Source: Chloroflexota bacterium | GTDB taxonomy: Bacteria > Chloroflexota > Anaerolineae > Anaerolineales > Anaerolineaceae | DNA length: 34,488 nucleotides | Reading direction: 5' to 3' | Assembly: GCA_012798455.1 (NCBI GenBank) | Contig: JAAZNC010000028.1 | Location: 1-34,488 of the forward strand | Shown here: positions 25,594 through 33,995 of the stretch, in pieces | How the letters are laid out: each line of letters opens with the position of its first letter | Numbering within the stretch: position 1 is the stretch's first letter | Position numbers and translations under genes: made by a program | The notes under the pieces: model-generated | The model's input: only the letters and a program-made list of their open reading frames with translations | The model's database searches: none | What the model was told of the DNA's origin: nothing

Positions 25594-26409
25594 TTATGCG
25601 GTAGGCTTTTTGAGTGCTTGTTTTTCTTTTTTCTTGAATAGATCCTTTAATTTATATTTACCCAATGCAGCGTATTGGATCAAACTGATAACATTGGAAA
25701 TGGCAAAATATAAAGCCAGCCCGGATGATAGGGAATATGCAAACCAACCCATTAATAAAGGCATGTAAATGTTCATCATTCCAGTTGCTTGATTAGCCTG
25801 AGGATCTCCTCCGCTGGGACTGATCAGCTTATTTTGTAAAAAGCTGGTGATCACCACAAAAATCGCTAACACTGGAATTCCAAAGGGAATCCCGGGTATA
25901 TATACACGATCAGGTTGGCTGAGGTCCATCCATAAAAATTGGTTATTCAAAGGGATAAGCGAGTATGGGTTTTGCACCGCCGGGATGAACGAGAAGAGGT
26001 TGGAGAGCCATAAGTCGATCTTCGAAACCAGCGTCAATACCTGCAATGGAGCATTGCCCATGGTTTGAATGATGCTTTGATATAAACCAATGATGATAGG
26101 GAACTGGATGAGAGTGGGTAAACAAGAAGCGAAAGGTTTGATCCCTTTTTTCTTGTAAAGTTCCATTTGCGCCTGTGCTAAGCGATCTTTATCATTTTTA
26201 TACTTTTTCTGCATCTCCAGGTAATCTTCATCTTGCTGTAGGTCCTGCATCGCTTTGGTGCTCTTTATCTGACGCGCAATCAGAGGATGGGTAATAGCTT
26301 TGATGAGAATCGTGAATACAATGACTGCCACACCGAAATTTTTCCCAATCAGATTGTAGATTAATAACAGTGTATTGATGAAGGGTTTAATAATAAGTGA
26401 ATCCCACAT
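25594..26409 (-). CDS. yidC: Membrane protein insertase YidC/Oxa1
   Basis: 271 residues with the five-helix YidC core and no long periplasmic domain, as in Gram-positive-type insertases. The NFGVAVIVFTILIKAITHPL region carries the conserved Lys/Arg-type groove position. The cytoplasmic coiled loop (~60-90, QRQIKSTKAMQDLQQ-like) precedes GIKPFASCLPTLIQFPIIIGLYQ. The later helices contain MNIYMPLLMGWFAYSLSSGLALYFAISNVISLIQ, and the end is a basic tail (KKKEKQALKK). It inserts membrane proteins with or without SecYEG. AAGGAAAACAAC precedes the ATG. It is separated from yidD by a lipoprotein gene. Confidence 0.94.
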   Translation of the reverse strand: MWDSLIIKPFINTLLLIYNLIGKNFGVAVIVFTILIKAITHPLIARQIKSTKAMQDLQQDEDYLEMQKKYKNDKDRLAQAQMELYKKKGIKPFASCLPTLIQFPIIIGLYQSIIQTMGNAPLQVLTLVSKIDLWLSNLFSFIPAVQNPYSLIPLNNQFLWMDLSQPDRVYIPGIPFGIPVLAIFVVITSFLQNKLISPSGGDPQANQATGMMNIYMPLLMGWFAYSLSSGLALYFAISNVISLIQYAALGKYKLKDLFKKKEKQALKKPTA

Positions 26410-26427
26410 GTTGTTTTCCTTTTTTAA

Positions 26428-27549
26428 TTATTCTTTAGTGGAAAATGCCCAATATTCACGGCCATTTTCATCAAGTGCGTAAACCAGTTTATCTCCACCT
26501 ACAACGACCAGGTAGAGTTTTCCATCTTGGAAGATCGGTGTAGTATAGATGCCGCCATCTCTGGTGATCGAGGGAGAGGTTGCTTGATTTTTATCCAGAA
26601 TAACCAAATTCCCGGCGATGGTACCAAATCCAACATTCCCATTCAATGCCACACCACTGGCGACAATCTGTGAACCAGTAGAAGTGGGATTTGCCCAGAT
26701 GGTATCACCGCTTTCGACATTCAGGGCATATACAAACCCATCTTCGGTTCCGAAGTAAAGTGAACTGTCAACAATGAGAGGGGTGGTCCAGATGCTCTTG
26801 ATCTTCGTATCACCTTCAAATGTCCATTCAATTGCACCGCTGGCAGCATTCACTTTGAATAATTCGCCATCGATGGTTCCGACATATAGAAAACCATCTG
26901 CGAGTAATGGATCTGATACAACGGCTGTCCCCAGATCAACACTCCAAACTGGTTCACTGACCAGCACCTTGCTTCCATTCTCATCTGTTGCTAGTGTAGC
27001 TGCATCATAATTGAGTTGAAGCGCATACAGGTGATGGTCCATGGATGCTACATATACATATTGATCGTCCGCAACCGGTTTGGACCAATTCGGACCCTGT
27101 GTCTTAAATTCCCAATTAAGCATTCCCTGTGAGTCTACAACATACAGGGAATGATCCGCATTGGGCGCATAGGTCATACCGTTCAACTCTAAAACGCTAC
27201 CAACATAGCGCCCCTTGGCTCCCTCGAATTTCCAGTTCAAAATACCATTGTCACTGTTTATGGAATAAAGCGTATGGTTGTAATCTCCAACCAGCACCTG
27301 ACCATCTTTGATCTCAGCAGGAGCATAGAACATTACATTCTTTTCCGCCGATGAGGGATATACCCACTGTCGATTTCCGTTTTCAGTATTGATCGCAAAG
27401 ATCTGAGATCCATACGAAAGCACCGCCATACCATCACTGACAGAGAAACCCGGCCAACTGGAAGCTGCACCGATATTGTTGGTGCAACCAGTAATGGTTG
27501 CTGCAAGAACCAAAATCAGTAATACCAATATAGTAATGTTTTTCTTCAT
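26428..27549 (-). CDS. PQQ-like beta-propeller lipoprotein (BamB-like)
   Basis: 373 residues. The signal peptide ends in a lipobox ITGC with lipidated Cys at 22, so it is a substrate for the Lgt and LspA encoded nearby. The mature part is a chain of WD/PQQ-type blades: GNRQWVYPS, GILNWKFEG, GMLNWEFKT, VWSVDLGTAVVSDPLLADGFLYVGTIDGELFKVNAASGAIEWTFEG, GFVYALNVESGDTIW. Such propellers are scaffolds (BamB) or ligand-binding proteins; the PQQ cofactor itself is not implied. It lies between yidD and yidC (23 and 18 bp gaps), an uncommon insertion in this conserved cluster, and is clearly cotranscribed. Confidence 0.85.
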   Translation of the reverse strand: MKKNITILVLLILVLAATITGCTNNIGAASSWPGFSVSDGMAVLSYGSQIFAINTENGNRQWVYPSSAEKNVMFYAPAEIKDGQVLVGDYNHTLYSINSDNGILNWKFEGAKGRYVGSVLELNGMTYAPNADHSLYVVDSQGMLNWEFKTQGPNWSKPVADDQYVYVASMDHHLYALQLNYDAATLATDENGSKVLVSEPVWSVDLGTAVVSDPLLADGFLYVGTIDGELFKVNAASGAIEWTFEGDTKIKSIWTTPLIVDSSLYFGTEDGFVYALNVESGDTIWANPTSTGSQIVASGVALNGNVGFGTIAGNLVILDKNQATSPSITRDGGIYTTPIFQDGKLYLVVVGGDKLVYALDENGREYWAFSTKE

Positions 27550-27572
27550 ATTTTTTCACCTATTTTCATTCG

Positions 27573-27854
27573 TTATGGTACTGGATCATATCCGCCTTCA
27601 TTGAATGGGTTACAGCGGATTAGACGATGAATTGATAAATAACCACCTTTCCATATGCCATATTTATAGATAGCTTGATATGCATAATGAGAACATGTTG
27701 GATAAAACCGGCAGGTATTTGCTGGTAGCGAAGGAGAGACTACTTTTTGATATACGCGGATCAAGAACATCACGATATATCTTGGGAATGTCCAAATCGT
27801 AATTTTTACATCCTTCAAAGATGGTTCGTGAGTATGATTCCCTTCAGTGATCAT
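27573..27854 (-). CDS. yidD: Membrane protein insertion efficiency factor YidD
   Basis: 93 residues from the ATG at 27854. The signature is complete: [63 protein letters not shown], with the conserved Cys pair in [10 protein letters not shown]. It is about 15-20 residues longer at the N-terminus than typical YidD. The frame continues upstream into rnpA, but that part overlaps coding sequence and is rejected. The Shine-Dalgarno is weak (AAAGAT), which suggests coupling to rnpA, whose stop codon is 14 bp upstream. Confidence 0.93.
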   Translation of the reverse strand: MITEGNHTHEPSLKDVKITIWTFPRYIVMFLIRVYQKVVSPSLPANTCRFYPTCSHYAYQAIYKYGIWKGGYLSIHRLIRCNPFNEGGYDPVP

Positions 27855-27868
27855 CAATTTATCTTTTT

Positions 27869-28201
27869 TTAGACCAAACCCGCTTGCAGAAAGAGATTCT
27901 CTACCGCTGTTTGTATTTCGCTTGCACTCGAATGAATAAATCGTTTGCGAACAATGAAAACAATATCCCATCCCATCTGACATCGATTTTTTTTCCGGTT
28001 GAGAATTGCACGTAAACGACGCCGGCAACGATTTCTTATCACTGCATTTCCAATCAGTTTACTGGTCACAATTGCAAAACGATAATTAGGTAGTCCATTG
28101 GGACAGATTGCCATCTTAACCAGTGGATGGAGATAAACTTTCCCAGTTTCTTTTACTTTTTTAAAGTCCGCGCTTTGAGTAAGACGAAATGTCCGGTTCA
28201 C
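27869..28201 (-). CDS. rnpA: Ribonuclease P protein component
   Basis: 110 residues, basic, the protein subunit of RNase P that helps the RNA subunit mature tRNA 5' ends. It begins with [20 protein letters not shown] and contains the diagnostic [16 protein letters not shown] (RNR motif, ~61-76). The start codon is GTG at 28201. It follows rpmH with 45 bp between, containing an 8-bp hairpin. The end of the protein is short and lacks a long C-terminal tail. Confidence 0.95.
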   Translation of the reverse strand: MNRTFRLTQSADFKKVKETGKVYLHPLVKMAICPNGLPNYRFAIVTSKLIGNAVIRNRCRRRLRAILNRKKNRCQMGWDIVFIVRKRFIHSSASEIQTAVENLFLQAGLV

Positions 28202-28220
28202 TCAAATCTCAAGCGAAACA

Positions 28221-28240
28221 ATTCAGAATTTCTTCTGAAT
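28221..28240. other. Hairpin between rpmH and rnpA
   Basis: ATTCAGAA and TTCTGAAT form a perfect 8-bp stem with a TTTC loop. With no T tract it is unlikely to terminate fully; it may tune rnpA expression relative to rpmH. Confidence 0.4.
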
Positions 28241-28246
28241 CTGTTT

Positions 28247-28417
28247 CTACCAACGCACGTTCTTGACGTGGTTGTTCTTAGTTACAGCTAGATTATGGCG
28301 CCCTTTCGCCATTCTTCGCTTTAATACTTTTCTTCCGTTGGCGGTTGCCATGCGCTGTCTGAAACCATGAACACGAATGCGCTTTCGTATACGTGGTTGG
28401 TATGTCCTTTTCGGCAT
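28247..28417 (-). CDS. rpmH: 50S ribosomal protein L34, with extended C-terminus
   Basis: 56 residues, read directly from the minus strand. [19 protein letters not shown] and the [18 protein letters not shown] block are unmistakably L34. The usual protein ends soon after KGR..LTV at 44-46 residues. Here [16 protein letters not shown] continues about ten residues further to a TAG. AGAGGAAAAGGAACA precedes the ATG. It heads the rpmH-rnpA-yidD-lipoprotein-yidC-jag cluster. dnaA is not on the other side; mtaB is. Confidence 0.95.
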   Translation of the reverse strand: MPKRTYQPRIRKRIRVHGFRQRMATANGRKVLKRRMAKGRHNLAVTKNNHVKNVRW

Positions 28418-28466
28418 TGTTCCTTTTCCTCTTCTAGCAGATGATTTCTTCTGATATAGCGGGGAA

Positions 28467-28475
28467 ATTATACCA
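28467..28475 (-). promoter_or_regulatory. Extended -10 promoter for the rpmH cluster
   Basis: TGGTATAAT on the minus strand lies about 50 bp upstream of the rpmH start. It has the same TGnTATAAT form as the tyrS and HNH promoters. No clear -35 box. Confidence 0.55.
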
Positions 28476-28501
28476 TATAGGATGTTCTGATTTTTGCGAG
28501 T

Positions 28502-29794
28502 TTATAACGGATCATCTTTCGTTTTCTCAATGATTCCCTCCATGAAACGACCGGAATCTTCGACCAACTTAACTTGCGAGATCTGATTCCACAGATTCTG
28601 ACCAGCTTTTGCCCTTACCCGCATATAGTTAGTTGAAATGCCATCCATGATCCAATCTCCTGTCTCGTCTTTCCACACTCTCTCCCAAAGCACTCGCACT
28701 GTTTTCTTTAGGTACGAAGCACGATACCGCACACCACTTTCTTCAAGAACTTCTCGCATAATTCTGTTTCTTCTCTTGCACTCTTTTCCATCAACCTGGT
28801 TAGTGAAGGAAGCAGCTGGCGTGCCGCGACGAGCAGAATAGCGAAAAACATGTCCTCCCGCAAAATGCATACGCTGCACAAACTCTAAGCTTTCTTCAAA
28901 TTCCCCTTCACTTTCACCGGGAAAACCAACCACCATATCGGTCGTGATTGCAATATTGGGATCAACAACGCGTAGCGAATCTACCAACCTGGCAAATTCA
29001 GCAGGTTGCATTTTTCGCCCCATCCTTTTCAATGTTGATTCACACCCAGATTGCAGTGGTAAATGGAGATGATCACAAAAACGAGGATGGCTGAGCAAGG
29101 AATAAAAATCTGAATTGACATCCCAGGGTTCAAGAGAACTGAGCCGCAGAAATGGAATTGAACTTTGATCAAAAATTGTCTTCACCAGATCAGTGATCGT
29201 TTTGGAGGGATCATATTCCTTCCCCCACCCACCCAGTTGAGTACCGGTTAGAACGATCTCTTTTACTTCAGCCAGTTCGGCTGCTCGAATATCATGCAGG
29301 ATCTCCTCCAAAGGGCGGCTGCTGCTCTTGCCGCGAGCAATGCGGGTGATACAAAAAGTGCAGAAATAATCACAACCTTCCTGAACTTTTATAAATGCAC
29401 GTGTGCGCCTGCCTTTTCCGGGTAACGGAATACGTGCTGATGCTTCTTTCTGTGCTATGCCTGTATCCGGAAAATAATCACGCACAATGGCATGCTTCAA
29501 AGCATTATCTACCAGGGTCACATTGGTAGGTAGATCATCACAATAGATGCTGTCAACCGAAGCCCAGCAGCCTGTGAGAAAAATCTTTTCTATTCCAACA
29601 CGGGCAAGTTTATGCATGAGTTGGCGCGAATCCGCTTCGGCAGCATTGGTGACGGTGCACGAGTTGATAATAGCAGCCTGTGCTTTTTCAGGAGAAGCCA
29701 CGATCTCGTGCCCTGCCTGGCGTAGATCTGCCGCCAAGATTTCCAGCTCGCTTTGATTAAGCCGGCATCCGATAGAACCCAGATAGACCTTCAT
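28502..29794 (-). CDS. mtaB: tRNA t6A37 methylthiotransferase MtaB
   Basis: 430 residues of the radical-SAM methylthiotransferase family. The N-terminal UPF0004 domain has three cluster cysteines (C10, C46, C76). The radical-SAM motif is CDYFCTFC (C141, C145, C148). A short TRAM-like segment is at the C-terminus. The GCRLNQSE start and the EGCDYFCTFCITRIARGKSSSR block point to MtaB, which makes ms2t6A37 in tRNAs reading ANN codons, rather than MiaB or RimO. It is 6 bp downstream of the lipoprotein gene and reads towards rpmH. Confidence 0.9.
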   Translation of the reverse strand: MKVYLGSIGCRLNQSELEILAADLRQAGHEIVASPEKAQAAIINSCTVTNAAEADSRQLMHKLARVGIEKIFLTGCWASVDSIYCDDLPTNVTLVDNALKHAIVRDYFPDTGIAQKEASARIPLPGKGRRTRAFIKVQEGCDYFCTFCITRIARGKSSSRPLEEILHDIRAAELAEVKEIVLTGTQLGGWGKEYDPSKTITDLVKTIFDQSSIPFLRLSSLEPWDVNSDFYSLLSHPRFCDHLHLPLQSGCESTLKRMGRKMQPAEFARLVDSLRVVDPNIAITTDMVVGFPGESEGEFEESLEFVQRMHFAGGHVFRYSARRGTPAASFTNQVDGKECKRRNRIMREVLEESGVRYRASYLKKTVRVLWERVWKDETGDWIMDGISTNYMRVRAKAGQNLWNQISQVKLVEDSGRFMEGIIEKTKDDPL

Positions 29795-29800
29795 TACAAT

Positions 29801-30445
29801 CTAACGGTATACTGCCAGGAAGTTATCAAACAAGATTGCCACCCCGGGCTCTTCAAATGAACTGGCAATCAAACCGATCTTTCCATCTGAGAAAACTTCA
29901 TCTTCTACTTGTGCCAAAACTTCATTGTTAACATATAACGTAAGTTGATTTCCTACACAAGTAGCAGCGATATGATTGATATCCTGCCCCTGATGGATAG
30001 CATTCGAATATTGCATCTGCCCGCCGTTCAAAACGGCATAGCCACCATATAGCACCCGCAGGATGCCATAGTAGCCGTCTGATGACACCAGAAAGGCATA
30101 ATAATTGGAATCATCTTGATAACGGCATACCAATCCGAACCCATTGTTCAACAGCCCATTAAGATTTTTCGCAATTACCTCAAGCTGGATATCGCTGTAA
30201 TTTCCTCGCGGGGTGCTGACATAATCAGTGTTGGGGGAATTGATGATAAAAGCTAACCCTTCTTGATAATAACCCACTGTCGATCCATCCGATTTCTTCC
30301 ACACGTCCCATTGGGTGCTGGATTTGGCAAAATCATCAACCATCAGCAATTCACCAGAGTGGTGAATTGGTTCGACTACGATCTGACAGGCAGAGGTCAT
30401 CACTAACAATGAAATCAAAAATAAGAAAGATAGATATTTTTGCAT
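29801..30445 (-). CDS. Lipoprotein with LamG/concanavalin-like domain
   Basis: 214 residues. The signal peptide MQKYLSFLFLISLLVMTSAC ends in a lipobox with Cys20. The mature domain starts DDFAKSSTQWDVWK and continues with YSDIQLEVIAKNLNG, GLVCRYQDDSNYYAFLVSSDGYYGI, GNQLTLYVNNEVLAQVEDEVFSDGKIGLIASSFEEPGVAILFDNF. This is the beta-sandwich pattern of LamG/DUF1080-like, often carbohydrate-binding, domains. No catalytic residues can be assigned. ATG 30445 has GAGGAC upstream. It lies between ydcF and mtaB on the same strand. A surface-exposed binding protein is likely. Confidence 0.75.
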   Translation of the reverse strand: MQKYLSFLFLISLLVMTSACQIVVEPIHHSGELLMVDDFAKSSTQWDVWKKSDGSTVGYYQEGLAFIINSPNTDYVSTPRGNYSDIQLEVIAKNLNGLLNNGFGLVCRYQDDSNYYAFLVSSDGYYGILRVLYGGYAVLNGGQMQYSNAIHQGQDINHIAATCVGNQLTLYVNNEVLAQVEDEVFSDGKIGLIASSFEEPGVAILFDNFLAVYR

Positions 30446-30517
30446 GATCGTGTCCTCACTTTGCAATTATACAATGGAAGAGATTTATGCTGAATCAATA
30501 TAAAAGATAATCGTGCT

Positions 30518-31150
30518 CTATTTTGATAATAGATAAGCAAAATACTTCACATATTCCAAGATTGTAAAACGCCAGCCGCTCAACTTTATAAACCAAGTAT
30601 CCGCTGTGTACCAATGATCGGATGTGGGTCGGATCATGACCTTGATCCCTGTGTCAGCAAAAACATCCTTGAAGATCGTATAGGCACGCCGGGTATGGTA
30701 GGGATCGGTCACTACAATACAGGATATGAATTGGTGGGTAATAAGAAGTTGCTTGGTTGCTTCCGCTTCCTGTTCCGTGCTGGTCACTACTTGATTGGTC
30801 AGTAAGATATTTCCGCTCGGGATGCCTTGATGCAACAACTCGATACGCATATCGAAACTATGTAGGTGGTCATATCCTTCCACCACATTCCCAGTTTCGG
30901 TGAGTACAATGATATGGGAGTAATCTTGATTGTAAAGATTGAGTGCTTCCTGCATACGGCTTTCGTCCCCCCCACTCAAAACCACGATCGCATTGGCATA
31001 TTCCAGTCCACTGGATACGATCAGAAACAATCCCATTGCACGCAGCAGGAAAATAGCAACAAAGAAGATGACCAGCAGGATCATCGCTTTTTTAAAACCG
31101 CTCTTCTTCCTTGGTCCTTTTACATAATTAACTGTGTTCATATCATTCAT
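30518..31150 (-). CDS. YdcF/SanA-family (DUF218) membrane protein
   Basis: 210 residues: a basic cytoplasmic N-terminus, one membrane helix (~23-45), then an extracytoplasmic DUF218 domain: ANAIVVLSGGDESRMQEALNLYNQ, HIIVLTETGNV, LLTNQVVTSTEQEAEATKQLL, CIVVTDPYHTRRAYTIF and a C-terminal second hydrophobic stretch. The family is linked to envelope integrity and vancomycin sensitivity in E. coli (SanA, YdcF), but its chemistry is unsettled. An alternative ATG lies three codons in. It follows the aminotransferase gene by 23 bp. Confidence 0.85.
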   Translation of the reverse strand: MNDMNTVNYVKGPRKKSGFKKAMILLVIFFVAIFLLRAMGLFLIVSSGLEYANAIVVLSGGDESRMQEALNLYNQDYSHIIVLTETGNVVEGYDHLHSFDMRIELLHQGIPSGNILLTNQVVTSTEQEAEATKQLLITHQFISCIVVTDPYHTRRAYTIFKDVFADTGIKVMIRPTSDHWYTADTWFIKLSGWRFTILEYVKYFAYLLSK

Positions 31151-31173
31151 TATCCTACCAGATTATTTCACTC

Positions 31174-32346
31174 TCATTGAACCGCAAGCATAGCATTTCG
31201 CATACGCTCCAATCCTTTTCTTAAAACATCCCTTGGACAACCGAAATTCAACCGCACGAATCCCTTTCCCGCTTCACCAAAAGCGTTTCCATCATTTAGT
31301 GCCACTTTAGCTTTTTCCAGGAAAAAGGTATACGGATCTTTTGCGAAATCAGTTTCCCTGCAATCCAACCAGGCTAGATATGTGCCCTCCGGGGCGTTAA
31401 GCTTGATGTCGGGCAATTCAGTATGGATATAATCCAACAGATAATCACGATTTGTCTTCAGATAAGAAAGCAGATCTGCAAGCCATTCACTACCTTCCTG
31501 ATAGGCAGCGCGAGCAGCTAATACCGCCAGCAGATCCGGATGAGGCAAGATACCGGCAAATTTTTTTTTCATTCTCTCCATCATCTTTTCATTTTTGATG
31601 ATCATTACCGAAAATCCCAACCCCGCGATATTGAAGGTCTTGCTGGGAGCAAATAACATTACCGTTCGCTGTGCAATGTCTTCATTTAATGACATGATCG
31701 GGATATGCCTGGCAGGTGGATAAACCAGATCACAATGGATCTCATCCGAACATAACAACAAATCATGATAGGAACAGAAATCGGCAATTTGTTCCATCTC
31801 CATCTGGCTGAAGACTCTTCCAGTGGGATTGTGAGGATTGCATAATAAGAACATCCTCGTATTCGGGCGCAAACCCTTTTCCAAAGCTGCAAGGTCGATC
31901 TCATATCGCCCTTCTTTGTTCTGCACCAGGTCAACGCAGTGGTTTTCAAAACCCCCCTTTTTTTTCAATTCAAAAAAAGGGGGGTAGATAGGTGGTTGGA
32001 ATATCACTCCATCCCCATCCTTTAAAAACGCTCTTGCCACCATGTTGAAACCTGTCACCACCCCCGGTACATACAGGATTTCTTTCGATTCGATTGGCAT
32101 GTGATAATGGTCGTTCACCCACGTCACTATAGTCTCATCCAGATCAGGCGGATTGAAAGTGTACCCAAACACACCATGGTTGACCCTATTTTGTAATGTT
32201 TTGATTACTGCTGGAGGGGAGAGAAAATCCATATCTGCCACCCACATAGGCAATATATCTTTGGGGTATACGCTCCATTTAACTGCATCACTGTGAGTGC
32301 GATCAACAAAAAGATCGAAATTTTCGGTCATGACACCTCGATTCAT
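31174..32346 (-). CDS. patB: MalY/PatB-type cystathionine beta-lyase (aminotransferase fold I)
   Basis: 390 residues, PLP-dependent. Visible are MWVADMDFLSPPAV, QPPIYPPFF, CNPHNPTGRVFSQMEMEQI, SDEIHCDLVYP (PLP ring and O3' contacts), the Schiff-base Lys236 in FAPSKTFNIAGL, and the C-terminal FVRLNFGCPRDVL with the substrate-carboxylate Arg. The VADMDF start is typical of MalY/PatB C-S lyases, which split cystathionine or cysteine conjugates to pyruvate and ammonia. The 5' end carries two near-identical ribosome-site/ATG units 15 bp apart (32346 and 32331), both usable. Confidence 0.9.
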   Translation of the reverse strand: MNRGVMTENFDLFVDRTHSDAVKWSVYPKDILPMWVADMDFLSPPAVIKTLQNRVNHGVFGYTFNPPDLDETIVTWVNDHYHMPIESKEILYVPGVVTGFNMVARAFLKDGDGVIFQPPIYPPFFELKKKGGFENHCVDLVQNKEGRYEIDLAALEKGLRPNTRMFLLCNPHNPTGRVFSQMEMEQIADFCSYHDLLLCSDEIHCDLVYPPARHIPIMSLNEDIAQRTVMLFAPSKTFNIAGLGFSVMIIKNEKMMERMKKKFAGILPHPDLLAVLAARAAYQEGSEWLADLLSYLKTNRDYLLDYIHTELPDIKLNAPEGTYLAWLDCRETDFAKDPYTFFLEKAKVALNDGNAFGEAGKGFVRLNFGCPRDVLRKGLERMRNAMLAVQ

Positions 32347-32446
32347 AACACCTCAATTCTACTTTAACTCTCTTTTTTTTTTACATAGAGCAGGTCAAGA
32401 CAAAACTTCACAGTTGAAAAGTGGAGAAGGAAGCTAGTCATTTTAA

Positions 32447-32478
32447 ATCTAAAACGGCTATCTCTAGCCGTTTTAGAT
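32447..32478 (-). terminator. Terminator of the solute-binding protein gene
   Basis: A perfect 14-bp stem (ATCTAAAACGGCTA / TAGCCGTTTTAGAT) with a 4-nt loop lies 38 bp past the stop codon at 32516. The 3' side runs into TTTTAGATTTAAA on the minus strand, a weak T tract. Given the stem's strength this is the likely transcript end. Confidence 0.75.
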
Positions 32479-32515
32479 GGACGCCCCCGAACAAGTTTTC
32501 CCGAAAAAAAGGTCT

Positions 32516-33673
32516 TTACTTCTCAAGAAACCATTGTTCCCTTATCATCTCCGGTGTCATGAATTCATTCAACCAAATATCATAACTGATTCCTAATGGT
32601 TTGTAAGCAGCCCACCACTCTTCAAGATTCTCACTGGTTATTACTGGTATAGGAACAGAAAGTGTGGTGCAGTTTTCCCCTCCCAGAGCCGCATCATTGA
32701 TAGGATAGCCGGTAAGCAGGTAATACGCCGCATAAACCGTATCATAAGCAACCCCGGCAGGATCAACAACCGCGATACTTTCGAAATTTGGATCTTCTTC
32801 CATTTTATGAATCCACATATCCAATCCTTCAGTATTCGCAGCAGTAACTATTAACGGATAATCTTCAACAGCGATTCCAGCATCCCCCAACCCCCAATAT
32901 ACGCGATTTATCTGCTCGGTTGTCCAGATAGCCTTCAAATCCGGGTATGTATTTACAAAATTAACCACATCTGATTGAAGGTCGTCGTGTGCGTTATATA
33001 TATCAGTTTTTTGTTCAACCGGGATAATATCAGGGTATTTTGCAAGAAATTTTTCAATACCATCCATGTATGGCAGGTTCATTCCAGGATAAACGAGAAC
33101 CATTTCGCCCTCTCCCCCCATCTTCTCTGCCATCCATTCCAGGCTGATGGCTGCCCACTGGTTGTAATCAATCGAGACAGTATATGCATGATTCATCTCG
33201 GATGGAACTGCATTCAAGACAAAAACAGGGATCCCTTTTTCCCAGGCGCTATTAACTGCACCAGCAATTCCATCCACACTGATATAATCCGCATCCTGAA
33301 TGATTGCGCTCACGCCCTGGTCAATCAATTGGAACATATCGTCACCATAAACACATTCAATGCCAAGCTCATCGCAAGCCTGCTGAAAATCTGAAGTTTG
33401 CTGCGGTTTCCATTCAAATCGCTTCACATATCCAATCACAATATCTTGTGGTTCTTTAATCGTAAAACTATCCGGGAATTCTATCGCCTGGCAGGTAGGG
33501 CTATCCACAAGTGCTTCCCCTGCTTCAGGGGCAACATCTTCTTCAGTAGATGATTCTACAGATTGCTCTTCTGCAGTTTCTGGTATTGCCGCAGCAGTTT
33601 CAGAGCATCCAGTAATCAATATTGAGAGTAAAAATAAGAATGTTATCGCAAGCATAAATTTTTTTCTTTTCAT
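32516..33673 (-). CDS. Sugar-type ABC transporter solute-binding lipoprotein (orphan)
   Basis: 385 residues. The signal peptide MKRKKFMLAITFLFLLSILITGC has its lipobox Cys at 23, followed by an acidic Ser/Glu/Ala linker (~25-60). The mature part resembles the periplasmic binding protein type 1 fold (ribose/rhamnose-type): DIVIGYVKRFEWKPQQTSDFQQACDELGIE, SAIIQDADYISVDGIAGAVNSAWEKGIPVFVLNAV, LKAIWTTEQINRVYWGLGDAGI, SIAVVDPAGVAYDTVYAAYYLLTG. No permease or ATPase gene is next to it, so the partner transporter must be elsewhere, or it acts as a sensor protein. AAGGAACT precedes the ATG. It has its own terminator. Confidence 0.85.
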   Translation of the reverse strand: MKRKKFMLAITFLFLLSILITGCSETAAAIPETAEEQSVESSTEEDVAPEAGEALVDSPTCQAIEFPDSFTIKEPQDIVIGYVKRFEWKPQQTSDFQQACDELGIECVYGDDMFQLIDQGVSAIIQDADYISVDGIAGAVNSAWEKGIPVFVLNAVPSEMNHAYTVSIDYNQWAAISLEWMAEKMGGEGEMVLVYPGMNLPYMDGIEKFLAKYPDIIPVEQKTDIYNAHDDLQSDVVNFVNTYPDLKAIWTTEQINRVYWGLGDAGIAVEDYPLIVTAANTEGLDMWIHKMEEDPNFESIAVVDPAGVAYDTVYAAYYLLTGYPINDAALGGENCTTLSVPIPVITSENLEEWWAAYKPLGISYDIWLNEFMTPEMIREQWFLEK

Positions 33674-33995
33674 AGTTCCTTAACCTCAGTAAATTTATTT
33701 TGTTTGAATAAAATTAGGTTTTTTCCATCCCTATAAATTATTACCCATATACATATAGTGCCATTCGAATATATACTGTACATGAGGTCAATTTGTAAAT
33801 CATCTATAAATTGTAGAATATTTAGAATAATATTCATTTTGGAAAATCATACAAGTAGAATTTTTTAAGGTTTTCGATCAAAATGTAGATAGCTTTCTAA
33901 ATTGTTTGACGAAGGCATGTAAAAAAGATACGATAAAAGCATTAACAGGTAATGATCCGGTTAGCAATTTAACTTAGAAATGATACAGGATAGAA
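33674..33995. other. AT-rich divergent intergenic region
   Basis: About 320 bp without a gene, separating the divergent solute-binding protein and methyltransferase genes. It is very A+T-rich, with runs such as AATATTTAGAATAATATTC. One good plus-strand promoter is present. A TTGACC on the minus strand near 33785 has no well-placed -10 partner. No tRNA, ORF with ribosome site or clear operator was found. Confidence 0.6.
33906..33934 (+). promoter_or_regulatory. Promoter of the methyltransferase gene
   Basis: TTGACG and TACGAT are separated by exactly 17 bp, about 60 bp upstream of ATG 33996. Confidence 0.65.

Noticed and set aside
27855-28028. A 58-residue N-terminal extension of YidD into rnpA
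   Set aside because: It overlaps rnpA coding sequence in another frame and is not part of the YidD family.
28418-28501. Replication origin next to rpmH
   Set aside because: No dnaA gene or TTATNCACA-type boxes are seen; the gap holds only the rpmH promoter.
32380-32400. Promoter of patB from a minus-strand TTGACC near 32393
   Set aside because: The nearest -10-like hexamer (TAGAAT) is about 31 bp away, far too distant.
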